Assembly: GCA_910585995.1 (NCBI GenBank)
Contig: CAJUGG010000001.1
Location: 1 to 16,812, forward strand
Origin: an uncultured Lachnospiraceae bacterium
GTDB lineage: Bacteria > Bacillota > Clostridia > Lachnospirales > Lachnospiraceae
Length of the DNA: 16,812 nt
Reading direction: 5' to 3'
Under the pieces are notes generated by a model. That model was not told the origin of the DNA. It was given only the letters and a program-made list of their open reading frames with translations, and searched no databases. Below are positions 1 through 7,209 of this stretch, in pieces. Within the stretch, counting starts at the first letter, position 1. Every line of letters begins with the position of its first letter. The position numbers were made by a program, and so were the translations under genes.

Positions 1-405
1 ATTATTGTAGTAGTTGCATTTGGACAAATACTGACAGCAGAGATACTAAATCTTCCAAAATATGGCTGTATAAATGTACATGCATCACTTCTGCCAAAAC
101 TAAGAGGTGCTGCACCAATACAGTGGGCTGTAATAAACGGGGATAAAGAAAGTGGTGTTACAATACAGCAGATGGATGAAGGAATTGATACAGGTGATAT
201 ACTTCTTGTAAAGAAGTGCCCGTTAGATAAGAAAGAAACAGGAGGAAGCTTGTTTGAAAAGCTTGCACTTCTAGGAGGACCTATGGTACTTGAAGTCCTT
301 GATATGGCAGAAGAAGGCAGGTTAAGCCCTGTAAAACAGGATAATGAGGCACATACTTATGCAAGGATGTTAAACAAAGATATGGGATTGGAGGAAAGGG
401 TATGA
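1..405 (+). pseudogene. fmt: Methionyl-tRNA formyltransferase, truncated at both ends of what is visible
   Basis: The reading frame is open from base 1 and ends at a TGA at 403-405, giving 134 visible residues. It carries the Fmt catalytic signature: the NVHASLLP.LRGAAPIQW stretch (Asn and His of the active site) and GIDTGD (the active-site Asp region). Fmt formylates initiator Met-tRNA using 10-formyl-tetrahydrofolate. The 5' part lies outside the window. The 3' end is abnormal: Fmt normally continues for about 100 residues after the TYARMLNKDMG segment as an OB-fold domain that helps bind tRNA, and here the frame stops six residues later. Codon use is AT-rich (many ATA, CCA, AGA) and unlike the ruv operon downstream. 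It is either a remnant or a recombined gene copy; a full-length fmt probably exists elsewhere. Family identity is sure; loss of function is inferred. Confidence 0.85.
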
Positions 406-578
406 GAGAGAAGAGATTACAGGAAACAGCAATTCAAAAATCGCTTGAACTATCGAAACAGGATGCATTAAAAGTGCTTGTCTTTATTACAGGCAAGCAG
501 GCGGAAAAAGAATTGTATGCCGTCGAAACGAAGGAAAAAGGGAACAGAGAGAGGAGGTGCAAAGATGAATATGCTTAA
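402..578 (+). CDS. Small hypothetical protein 1 (58 aa)
   Basis: This short gene has a good Shine-Dalgarno site (GGAGG at 390-394) seven bases before ATG 402, and that ATG overlaps the TGA of the truncated fmt frame (ATGA), an arrangement typical of translational coupling. The protein is highly charged with no signal peptide or membrane segment. Its middle, SKQDALKVLVFITGKQAE, is clearly similar to SKEQVSKVLIFMAGMEAE in the next small protein, so the two are paralogues. Its 3' end overlaps the next gene by 14 nt. I recall similar short 'KVLIFxAGxEA' proteins in Lachnospiraceae, but I know no function. A helical, possibly dimerising regulator is conceivable but unsupported. Confidence 0.6.
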   Translation: MREKRLQETAIQKSLELSKQDALKVLVFITGKQAEKELYAVETKEKGNRERRCKDEYA

Positions 579-729
579 TAGAGATGTGGCCATTGAGAAG
601 ATTACCAAGATGTCAAAAGAGCAAGTCTCAAAGGTGCTGATCTTTATGGCTGGTATGGAAGCGGAACATATGATTCGTGAACAAACGATAAGCAAACAAC
701 AGCGGAATCCGCCCGAACAACTTATATAA
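565..729 (+). CDS. Small hypothetical protein 2 (54 aa)
   Basis: The start at ATG 565 is chosen because AGGAGG (552-557) sits seven bases upstream; the frame is open further upstream but with no comparable ribosome site. The protein is a predicted soluble helical peptide with the core SKEQVSKVLIFMAGMEAE, paralogous to the core of the preceding protein. Its tail is polar and rich in Gln, Asn and Pro. It ends 45 nt before the BspA-like surface protein gene, with no terminator between them, so the three are probably co-transcribed. Function unknown. The two conserved, overlapping copies argue for real genes and perhaps a heteromer. Confidence 0.65.
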   Translation: MNMLNRDVAIEKITKMSKEQVSKVLIFMAGMEAEHMIREQTISKQQRNPPEQLI

Positions 730-774
730 TGGGGGCAAAACTTGCACATGAAAAAGGAAAAGGAGAAAAGTAGA

Positions 775-3700
775 ATGAAAAAACTGAAAAAATGGACAGT
801 TATGTTGACCGCAGTATTTGTGATGCTGATGGTGTCGCAGAGAGCCATGGATGTATTGGCGGCAAATGGGGATATTGCAAGCGGGAAAGATAAAAATATT
901 ACATGGGTGATTGATGGGAGTGGAAAACTCACAGTTCACGGAACCGGGGATTTTACGGACGGGGTTCCGTGGGATGCTTACAGACTTCGCATTACTTCGG
1001 CGGTGGTTCAGGTGACGGGGATGACGGATGCGTCGGAGTTGTTTTCGGGGTGCAGTAATCTGAAGAGTGTGGATTTAAGTGGGTTTGATACGTCTAAGGT
1101 AAATGATATGCAACTTATGTTTTATGCATGTAGCAGTTTATCTAGCTTAGACTTAAGCCGTCTTAATACAGCAAATGTAACTAAAATGTTAGATATGTTT
1201 ATGGGTTGTAATAGTTTAACCAGTTTGGATTTAAGTCATTTTAATACTTCCAATGTTACAGACATGCGTTTTATGTTTAGTGACTGCAGCAATTTGTCTA
1301 GTATAAATATAAGTAGTTTTGATACTTCTAATGTTGTGGATATGCGTTATATGTTTAAAGGATGCAGCAGTTTGGCGAATTTAGACTTGAGTCATTTTGA
1401 TACATCAAAAGTTGCACATATAGAACATATGTTTGATAACTGCAATAATTTAGTAAGTTTAAATGTAAGTTCTTTTGATACATCAAATGTTACAGATATA
1501 TATGCAATGTTTCAAGGTTGTAATAGTTTGTCAACTTTAGATTTAAGTCATTTTGATATTTCAAAGCTTAAAATACCTGAGAATTCAATATCCATATTCT
1601 CTGGTTGTATCAATTTATCTACTATTTATACTCCATGCAATTTGAAAGCCTCGATTACTCTTCCTGTTAAAACAAGAGAAATTTGGTATTTGGAAGATGG
1701 AACAGAAATTTCAGAATTGCCAAAGAACTTTACCAATAGTGTGAAAATCACTCGTTCACAAAATATAGGCGACATTGCAAATGGAACAAGCAACCATATT
1801 ACATGGATGATAGATGACAAAGGAAAATTAACAGTTAATGGAACGGGCGATTATGTTAAAGATTTGAACTCTGGTTTAGCACCATGGGGAGTATATAGAG
1901 AAAGCATCATTTCAGCAGAAGTTAATGTGACAGGAATGACAGATGCATCATATATGTTTAGCGGATGCGAAAATTTAGTAAGTTTGGATTTGAGCCATTT
2001 TAATACATTAAATGTTACAAATATGAAAGGTATGTTTGGAGGGTGTGAAAATTTAGTAAGTTTGGATTTGAGTCATTTTGATACATCGAATGTTATAAAC
2101 ATGGAAAATATGTTTATAAATTGTGGCGTTCAACATTTGAATTTATGTAATTTTGATACTAGTAATGTAATGAACATGAATGGAATGTTTTGCGGATGTG
2201 ATAGTTCAAGTATCAATTTGAGTAGTTTCAATACAAATAATGTAACAGATATGTCGAAAATGTTTTCTTGGTGTGATTCTTTATTGAATTTAGATTTGAG
2301 CAGTTTCAATACGGAAAATGTAACAGATATGTCGGAAATGTTTGATGGATGTGAAGTGTTGAGAAATTTAAATTTAAGTAGTTTCAATACGAAAGATGTA
2401 ACAAATATGTCAAGTATGTTTAATGTATGTCTATCATTGACAAGTTTAGATTTAAAAGGTTTTAATACAGAAAATGTAACAGATATGTCAAGTATGTTTT
2501 CTAATTGTAGTAGTTTGAAAAGTCTAAATTTAAGTAGTTTTAATACAGAAAATGTAACAGATATGTCATTGATGTTTAATAATTGTAGTAGCTTGACAAG
2601 TTTAGATTTAAGTAATTTCAATACAGAGTATGTATGGGGATTAAATATGTTCGATTACTGTGAAAAATTAATTTCTATTAATACACCATATAATGTAGAA
2701 GAATCTGTTGAACTACCCGGCACCGGCTGGCACCTCCCTGATGGCACAGAGATCACAGAGCTGCCTAAAAACCTGGAATACAGCATCTTAATAACCCGTC
2801 AACTACCTGATAATACAGGGGATAACAACACCAACAATGGAGATTCCAATAACAATCAAGATAATAACACCAACAACGGAGACTCCAACAACAACCAAGA
2901 CGATAATACCAACAACGATCAAAACACCCCCCCAGACAACACCTGGAGCTGGATCGGGGATAAAGATCCGGATCAGCCAGGCTCAACCTCAGGCGTAATT
3001 GACGGCACTGGCAGCACCCAGGATATCACTTCCTACGGCCCGCGCCTGCTTGCCGTCCAGCCGACCGCTTACAATAAGATCCAGCTAAGCTGGGATGCGG
3101 TTCCGGGTGCGAAGTCTTATGAGATTTTCTATTCGACCTCTCCCGACTCCGGATTTAAGCGTCTGACCAATGCCAAGAAGACCACCTACCGCTTCTCCAA
3201 AGCCAAATGCGGCGTGACCTACTATTTCCAGATGCGGGTATGCCAAAAGGGTGCAAAGAGTGCGTTTGACCCGGTCTCTTATGCAAAGACTGAGCTGATG
3301 GGCGCGCCTTCGCTTCAGGTAAAGAAGACTTCTTATAACAGTGTTACACTCAGATGGAGCAAAGTCGCAGGAGCCAAAAAATATGAGATCTTTTATGCAG
3401 ATTCCATGGGAGGCAGCTGGCAGTCGCTGGGCTTAAAAGGCGGGACCAGCTTTACCCATAAAAAGTTAGTGACAGGTGCGACCTATTACTATCAGATCCG
3501 CCCCGTGAGAGATTCCTTCGGCGGAAATTGGTCCAATGGGGTATCTGCATCTACCTACCTTGAGAATGTCTCAAAGCTGAAAGTCAAAGCGGTCGGTGCC
3601 GACCGGATGAGACTCACCTGGAAAAAGGTCAAAGGAGCGACCCAATATGTGATCTTAAGATCCAACAGTGCTGATGGAACTTGTGAAGTCATAGCTCATA

Positions 3701-3837
3701 CCAATAAGCCTTCCTATATGGATACAGGCCTTTCAGGCGGCACTACCTATTTCTACAAAGTCTACGCAGTCTCCGGCCCATACAAGACAAAAGAGACTGC
3801 CCCTGTAGGACAGACAACCAAGACAGTCAAAAAGTAA
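775..3837 (+). CDS. BspA-like surface protein with 26-residue repeats and three FN3 domains
   Basis: The 1020-residue product starts at ATG 775, preceded by AAAGGAG (759-765) nine bases upstream. This start leaves a clean signal peptide: basic MKKLKK, a hydrophobic stretch, then a likely cut after LAA at residue 30. Two homologous modules follow (about 31-328 and 329-673). Each starts with a GDIA-G-ITW-ID-GKLTV-GTGD motif, runs through 26-residue repeats of the form FxGCxSLxxLDLSxFNTSNVTDMxxM (DUF285/BspA type, as in Listeria and Mycoplasma surface proteins), and ends with DGTEI.ELPKN. Next come an Asn/Asp-rich linker (about 676-740) and three fibronectin type III domains (about 755-1020). 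Such proteins are exported and often bind host or bacterial surfaces. No LPXTG, SLH or choline-binding anchor is visible. The repeat part is much more AT-rich than the C-terminal third, suggesting a mosaic gene. Confidence 0.9.
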   Translation: MKKLKKWTVMLTAVFVMLMVSQRAMDVLAANGDIASGKDKNITWVIDGSGKLTVHGTGDFTDGVPWDAYRLRITSAVVQVTGMTDASELFSGCSNLKSVDLSGFDTSKVNDMQLMFYACSSLSSLDLSRLNTANVTKMLDMFMGCNSLTSLDLSHFNTSNVTDMRFMFSDCSNLSSINISSFDTSNVVDMRYMFKGCSSLANLDLSHFDTSKVAHIEHMFDNCNNLVSLNVSSFDTSNVTDIYAMFQGCNSLSTLDLSHFDISKLKIPENSISIFSGCINLSTIYTPCNLKASITLPVKTREIWYLEDGTEISELPKNFTNSVKITRSQNIGDIANGTSNHITWMIDDKGKLTVNGTGDYVKDLNSGLAPWGVYRESIISAEVNVTGMTDASYMFSGCENLVSLDLSHFNTLNVTNMKGMFGGCENLVSLDLSHFDTSNVINMENMFINCGVQHLNLCNFDTSNVMNMNGMFCGCDSSSINLSSFNTNNVTDMSKMFSWCDSLLNLDLSSFNTENVTDMSEMFDGCEVLRNLNLSSFNTKDVTNMSSMFNVCLSLTSLDLKGFNTENVTDMSSMFSNCSSLKSLNLSSFNTENVTDMSLMFNNCSSLTSLDLSNFNTEYVWGLNMFDYCEKLISINTPYNVEESVELPGTGWHLPDGTEITELPKNLEYSILITRQLPDNTGDNNTNNGDSNNNQDNNTNNGDSNNNQDDNTNNDQNTPPDNTWSWIGDKDPDQPGSTSGVIDGTGSTQDITSYGPRLLAVQPTAYNKIQLSWDAVPGAKSYEIFYSTSPDSGFKRLTNAKKTTYRFSKAKCGVTYYFQMRVCQKGAKSAFDPVSYAKTELMGAPSLQVKKTSYNSVTLRWSKVAGAKKYEIFYADSMGGSWQSLGLKGGTSFTHKKLVTGATYYYQIRPVRDSFGGNWSNGVSASTYLENVSKLKVKAVGADRMRLTWKKVKGATQYVILRSNSADGTCEVIAHTNKPSYMDTGLSGGTTYFYKVYAVSGPYKTKETAPVGQTTKTVKK
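1042..1640 (+). repeat. First block of 78-nt coding repeats (about 8 units)
   Basis: About eight tandem units of 78 nt encode 26-residue repeats beginning with Phe-x-x-Cys and containing LDLS and NTSNVTDM cores. The last units are degenerate and lead into the module-ending DGTEI motif. Divergence between units is moderate. Confidence 0.85.
1957..2690 (+). repeat. Second block of 78-nt coding repeats (about 10 units)
   Basis: About ten tandem units of the same 26-residue repeat. Units 4-8 share nearly identical DNA around the core coding FNTENVTDMS, so this block looks more recently amplified than the first. Units 3, 4 and 9 are one residue shorter. Confidence 0.85.
2821..2925 (+). repeat. 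39-nt Asn-rich minisatellite in the linker
   Basis: Units at 2821-2859 and 2860-2898 both encode DNNTNNGDSNNNQ, and a partial third follows. The linker separates the repeat modules from the FN3 domains. A run of seven C lies just downstream at 2927-2933. Confidence 0.8.
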
Positions 3838-3850
3838 ATCTAAAACGATC

Positions 3851-3882
3851 TACAGCCCAGGGCATATTTCCCCTGGGCTGTA
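3851..3882 (+). terminator. Perfect 12-bp hairpin after the surface protein gene
   Basis: TACAGCCCAGGG (3851-3862) pairs perfectly with CCCTGGGCTGTA (3871-3882) across an 8-nt loop, 13 nt after the stop codon. No T-run follows, so it may act as a weak terminator or as an mRNA 3' stabiliser. Confidence 0.55.
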
Positions 3883-3988
3883 TGAATATGCAGCAGATTA
3901 GTGTGTGGTATATAGATATAGTAGATAAAATGTATACTCTGGATAAAAAAATTGTATCTGATTTTTGATGGTTTTTAAGGGAAAAAAA

Positions 3989-3997
3989 TGATATAAT
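3989..3997 (+). promoter_or_regulatory. Extended -10 promoter before fic
   Basis: TGATATAAT is a perfect extended -10 (TGn plus TATAAT), about 60 bases before the fic start. A -35 at the normal distance is poor; TTGATG at 3965-3970 is 21 bp away, too far for good spacing. Extended -10 promoters can work without a good -35. Confidence 0.5.
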
Positions 3998-4058
3998 ATG
4001 GAAAAACAGGACTTGAAGAAACAACACTATAAGAAAGAAAAGTGGCATGGAGGGCAAT

Positions 4059-4664
4059 ATGGCTTTGGAAAATAAGTTAGGCATCAATGATTCGGCAGAA
4101 CTTGCAAGAGTAGAAGAGAAAATAAGTAAAACTAAAGCCGTTCAGTTATATGAACGTAACCTTGTTGCAGAGTGTGAAGTTGGAAAATTTTCTGGGCTTG
4201 CCAAAATTCATAGATTTTTGTTTGAAGAACTATATGATTTTGCTGGAAAAGTAAGAACCGTAAATATTGCAAAAGGTAATTTTAGGTTTGCCCCGGTAAT
4301 GTATTTGGATGCTGCGCTTAAACATATTGATGATATGCCGCAATCTACTTTTGATGAAATAATTGAAAAGTATGTGGAAATGAATGTTGCGCACCCTTTT
4401 CGAGAAGGAAATGGAAGAAGCACACGCATATGGTTAGATTTGATTTTGAAAAAGGAATTAAAATTAGTTGTAGACTGGAACAGAGTTGACAAACAAGACT
4501 ATTTGCTTGCTATGGAAAGAAGTCCGATTAAGGATGTGGAAATTAAGGTTTTGCTTAAGAACGCATTGACAGATCAGATAAATGATAGGGAAGTATATAT
4601 GAAAGGAATTGATGTAAGTTATTACTATGAGGGATATAATACCTTTAAGGCAGAAGAATTGTAA
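4059..4664 (+). CDS. fic: Fic family protein adenylyltransferase, class III
   Basis: The 201-residue protein has the Fic active-site motif HPFREGNGR at residues 112-120, with catalytic His112. Fic enzymes transfer AMP from ATP to target protein hydroxyls. Near the C-terminus is SYYYEG (187-192), matching the inhibitory motif [S/T]xxxE[G/N]; its placement in the last helix defines class III Fic proteins such as the Neisseria meningitidis enzyme, whose inhibitory Glu blocks ATP binding until the tetramer comes apart. Size and layout match that class. Start 4059 is preferred because GGAGGG (4049-4054) precedes it; an in-frame ATG at 4047 lacks a clear ribosome site. All key residues are intact. 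The gene is AT-rich, lies downstream of an extended -10 promoter, and is followed 46 nt later by a SUKH gene. Targets are unknown. Confidence 0.9.
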   Translation: MALENKLGINDSAELARVEEKISKTKAVQLYERNLVAECEVGKFSGLAKIHRFLFEELYDFAGKVRTVNIAKGNFRFAPVMYLDAALKHIDDMPQSTFDEIIEKYVEMNVAHPFREGNGRSTRIWLDLILKKELKLVVDWNRVDKQDYLLAMERSPIKDVEIKVLLKNALTDQINDREVYMKGIDVSYYYEGYNTFKAEEL

Positions 4665-4710
4665 GATAAAAATACCAGAAGCAAACAGCATGGATTAAGG
4701 AGGAGATACT

Positions 4711-5370
4711 ATGACACCACAGGAAGAAAGAGAGTTTGTAGCAGGGGCGTTTCAAAAGTTAAAGGAACGGGGATGGTTCCCAGGGGAAGAATTTCAGAAG
4801 TCTGCTATTACTGAGCAGGAGATCGCCGCTTTTGAGCAGGAGCATCAGGTTAAGCTGCCTTCTCTCTACAAGACATTTTTGAGATCCTATCACCTTCCTC
4901 AAAATGAGAACAATTCGCTCTGTGCCATTCGTGACGATGAGGGGGATCTCTCTCCGCTCTGGCAGATGATCGACAGTCCTGAGAGTATGAGCGTAGTCTC
5001 AGAGCGGATGGAAATCTTACAGGAGATCAAGGATTTTTGTGAACTGCCAGAGGACTGCTTCCGGTATCTGATCCCCATTGGAGACTGGGGCGCTGGCTGG
5101 GGGCCGCTGTGTATCGACTTGTCCAGGGCAGAGGAGGAAATAGACGAAAATGACGAAAGTACCTGGTCCTTGGTCTGGTTTGACCACGAGGAATTTGATT
5201 GGGATGAATGGTATCTCGGTGAGGATGGACTGCTTCACGGAAGGGCGGCGCTGCCGGATCTGAAGACATTTCTGGAAGTGTATTTTTACGGCTCCCTGGA
5301 AGCTGAATTTGAACGGGAAGAGGGAATAAAGCCTACTTATGAATGGTATCAGGACACCTTGAAACGATAG
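4711..5370 (+). CDS. SMI1/KNR4 (SUKH) family protein
   Basis: The 219-residue protein has a strong ribosome site (AAGGAGGAG before ATG 4711). The SUKH-1 pattern is visible: a helix ITEQEIAAFEQEH..LP (33-50) with LYKTFL following, then the core PIGDWGAGWGPLCIDL (122-137) and an acidic, tryptophan-rich segment (151-168). SUKH proteins in bacteria are commonly immunity proteins of contact-dependent or polymorphic toxin systems, though many stand alone without a known role. There is no signal peptide, so it is cytoplasmic. It follows fic by 46 nt and a terminator closes the pair, so they are probably co-transcribed. A role in countering Fic or an incoming toxin is inference. The base composition is closer to the ruv operon than to fic. 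Confidence 0.8.
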   Translation: MTPQEEREFVAGAFQKLKERGWFPGEEFQKSAITEQEIAAFEQEHQVKLPSLYKTFLRSYHLPQNENNSLCAIRDDEGDLSPLWQMIDSPESMSVVSERMEILQEIKDFCELPEDCFRYLIPIGDWGAGWGPLCIDLSRAEEEIDENDESTWSLVWFDHEEFDWDEWYLGEDGLLHGRAALPDLKTFLEVYFYGSLEAEFEREEGIKPTYEWYQDTLKR

Positions 5371-5386
5371 ATGGTGTGTCATACGT

Positions 5387-5423
5387 ACCGGACGTATCTT
5401 CTGACAGATACTGTCCGGTTTTT
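5387..5423 (+). terminator. Intrinsic terminator after the SUKH gene
   Basis: ACCGGAC+GTATCT (5387-5399) pairs with AGATAC and GTCCGGT (5406-5411, 5413-5419) with one bulged T and a 6-nt loop, followed by a T-run (5419-5423). It separates the fic-SUKH unit from the ruv operon. Confidence 0.85.
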
Positions 5424-5446
5424 GTATGAAAGATTTTGCAGAAAAT

Positions 5447-5460
5447 CGAACATATGTTGC
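5447..5460 (+). promoter_or_regulatory. LexA (DinR-type) SOS box
   Basis: CGAACATATGTTGC matches the Bacillus-type LexA consensus CGAACRNRYGTTYC at 13 of 14 positions; only the second-last base differs. It overlaps the -35 element of the ruvA promoter, a suitable place for repression. ruvAB is SOS-controlled in many bacteria. Confidence 0.7.
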
Positions 5461-5485
5461 TATTTTCCAGGGGACGTGGTATGAT
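5457..5485 (+). promoter_or_regulatory. Sigma-A-type promoter of the ruv operon
   Basis: TTGCTA (5457-5462) and TATGAT (5480-5485) are separated by exactly 17 bp, about 40 bases before ruvA. This is the only good promoter in the gap after the terminator. Confidence 0.7.
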
Positions 5486-5526
5486 GGTAAAGATATGAAA
5501 ATGGATAAAGGATGTAGAGAAGAGAT

Positions 5527-6144
5527 ATGATTGCGTTTTTAAAGGGCGTAGTGGCGGATCTGACGGAGCAGAGTGTGATCGTGGAGGTGCAGGGGATCGG
5601 GTATGAGGTGCAGGTGCCGGGGCAGACACTGGAGATGCTTCAGGGGATTGGGCAGGAGATCAAACTGTATACCCATATGCAGGTCAGAGAAGATGCGGTG
5701 GTGTTGTTTGGATTTTTGACGAGAGATGATTTGCAGATGTTTCGGATGCTTACGGGGGTCAATGGGGTGGGACCCAAGGCGGGATTACATATGATATCGG
5801 CGCTTGGAGCGGATGATCTTAGGTTCGCCATCCTGGCAGATGATGCGAAAAGGATTGCCAAGGCGCCGGGGATCGGGGCGAAGACGGCACAAAAGATTAT
5901 CCTGGAATTAAAGGACAAGCTGGATGTGGAAGAGGCATTTGAGAAAAAGCTGGCTTCGAATCAGCTGTCACAGGAAGCGGCAGCAGCTTCAGGAAGCAAG
6001 AAGATACAAGAAGCCGTGGAGGCTTTGGTGGCGCTTGGATATGGAAGCACAGAGGCGCTGAAGGCGGTGCGTGCGGTAAAGGCCACCGAAGAGATGGATG
6101 TAGAAGAGATCTTGAAAAAAGCCCTGAAAAAGATGGTATTTTAG
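5527..6144 (+). CDS. ruvA: Holliday junction branch migration protein RuvA
   Basis: RuvA binds four-way DNA junctions as a tetramer and loads RuvB rings for branch migration in recombinational repair. The 205-residue length is normal. The N-terminal OB-fold begins with the family-typical MIAFLKGVV. Two helix-hairpin-helix motifs follow, VNGVGPKAGL (78-87) and APGIGAKTAQ (113-122). After a flexible Ala/Ser-rich linker (about 145-158) comes the C-terminal RuvB-binding domain with EALVALGYG. It is the first gene of its operon; ruvB starts 12 nt after its stop. The ribosome site is modest (AAGGAT some distance upstream). Regulation by LexA is suggested by the box at 5447-5460. No ruvC lies upstream in this window. 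Confidence 0.97.
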   Translation: MIAFLKGVVADLTEQSVIVEVQGIGYEVQVPGQTLEMLQGIGQEIKLYTHMQVREDAVVLFGFLTRDDLQMFRMLTGVNGVGPKAGLHMISALGADDLRFAILADDAKRIAKAPGIGAKTAQKIILELKDKLDVEEAFEKKLASNQLSQEAAAASGSKKIQEAVEALVALGYGSTEALKAVRAVKATEEMDVEEILKKALKKMVF

Positions 6145-6156
6145 TGGGAGTAGGAC

Positions 6157-7158
6157 ATGAGCAACCGGCGGATATTGACAACAGATGCGGCGACGGAGGA
6201 TCTTCAGATCGAGGGAACCTTACGGCCGCAGGGATTAGCAGAATATATTGGTCAGGAAAAGGCAAAGAGTAATCTGAAGGTCTATATCGAAGCAGCCAAA
6301 TCCAGAGGGGAGCCTCTCGATCATGTGCTGTTTTATGGGCCGCCTGGACTTGGCAAGACCACCTTGGCGGGGATTATTGCCAATGAGATGGGAACCCATA
6401 TGAAAGTGACCAGCGGTCCGGCGATAGAGAGACCGGGGGAGATGGCTGCGATTCTGAACAATCTGCAGGAGGGGGACGTTCTTTTTGTGGACGAGATCCA
6501 CAGGCTGAACCGGCAGGTGGAAGAGGTGATGTATCCGGCTATGGAGGACTATGCGATTGATATTATGATCGGCAAAGGGGCTTCTGCGAGGAGTATTCGC
6601 TTAGACCTTCCTAAGTTTACCCTGGTGGGCGCTACGACCCGCGCAGGGCTTTTGAGCGCGCCTCTGAGGGACCGTTTTGGAGTGGTCCATCATCTGGAAT
6701 ACTATACCGTAGAAGAGCTTATGACGATTATACAGCGCTCGGCAAAGGTGTTAAAGGTAGAGATCGACGCTCAGGGGGCGAAAGAGTTGGCAAGACGTTC
6801 GAGAGGGACGCCTCGGCTGGCCAATCGGCTGTTAAAGCGGGTCCGGGATTTTGCCCAGGTAAAATATGACGGACAGATCACCAAAGAGGTGGCGATTTTT
6901 GCTCTGGATCTTTTGGAGGTGGACCGCCATGGACTGGATCAGTCCGATCGGCTGATCCTGCGCACGATTATAGAAAAATTTGCCGGAGGCCCGGTGGGAC
7001 TGGATACGCTGGCAGCAGCGCTGGGAGAGGATGCCGGGACGTTAGAGGATGTCTATGAGCCGTATCTTCTGCAAAATGGATTTTTAAACCGTACTTCTAG
7101 AGGCCGTGTGGCAACACAGCAGGCCTATCAACATTTGGGGATTGCTTTCCCGACCTGA
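6157..7158 (+). CDS. ruvB: Holliday junction DNA helicase RuvB
   Basis: RuvB is the hexameric AAA+ motor that drives branch migration with RuvA. The 333-residue protein shows Walker A GPPGLGKTT (61-69), Walker B VDEIH (111-115), the sensor-1 segment VGATTRAG (157-164), and the arginine-finger region LRDRFG (170-175). A C-terminal winged-helix domain follows, including the conserved GGPVGLDTLA and FLNRTSRGR stretches. Length and all motifs are as expected for a working enzyme. The gene lies 12 nt after ruvA and carries the -35 of a promoter for zapA within its last codons. Confidence 0.98.
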   Translation: MSNRRILTTDAATEDLQIEGTLRPQGLAEYIGQEKAKSNLKVYIEAAKSRGEPLDHVLFYGPPGLGKTTLAGIIANEMGTHMKVTSGPAIERPGEMAAILNNLQEGDVLFVDEIHRLNRQVEEVMYPAMEDYAIDIMIGKGASARSIRLDLPKFTLVGATTRAGLLSAPLRDRFGVVHHLEYYTVEELMTIIQRSAKVLKVEIDAQGAKELARRSRGTPRLANRLLKRVRDFAQVKYDGQITKEVAIFALDLLEVDRHGLDQSDRLILRTIIEKFAGGPVGLDTLAAALGEDAGTLEDVYEPYLLQNGFLNRTSRGRVATQQAYQHLGIAFPT

Positions 7159-7170
7159 TTTGAGTATAAT
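7142..7170 (+). promoter_or_regulatory. Internal promoter before zapA
   Basis: TTGCTT (7142-7147, inside the end of ruvB) and a perfect TATAAT (7165-7170) are 17 bp apart, 40 bases before zapA. It would let zapA and the cell-envelope genes be expressed without SOS induction of ruvAB. Confidence 0.6.
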
Positions 7171-7209
7171 GGTCAAAAAGATAAATGTGTAAGTTGGCAA
7201 GAGGAGTAT

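Noticed and set aside
742..774. TTG start giving 11 extra residues on the surface protein
   Set aside because: AAAGGAG before ATG 775 is a better ribosome site and leaves a normal signal peptide.
1042..2690. Regular 78-nt repeats as a CRISPR array
   Set aside because: The units are wholly coding, have no unique spacers, and encode a known 26-residue protein repeat.
3965..3997. TTGATG as -35 for the fic promoter
   Set aside because: The spacing to TATAAT is 21 bp, too long; the extended -10 is the better explanation.
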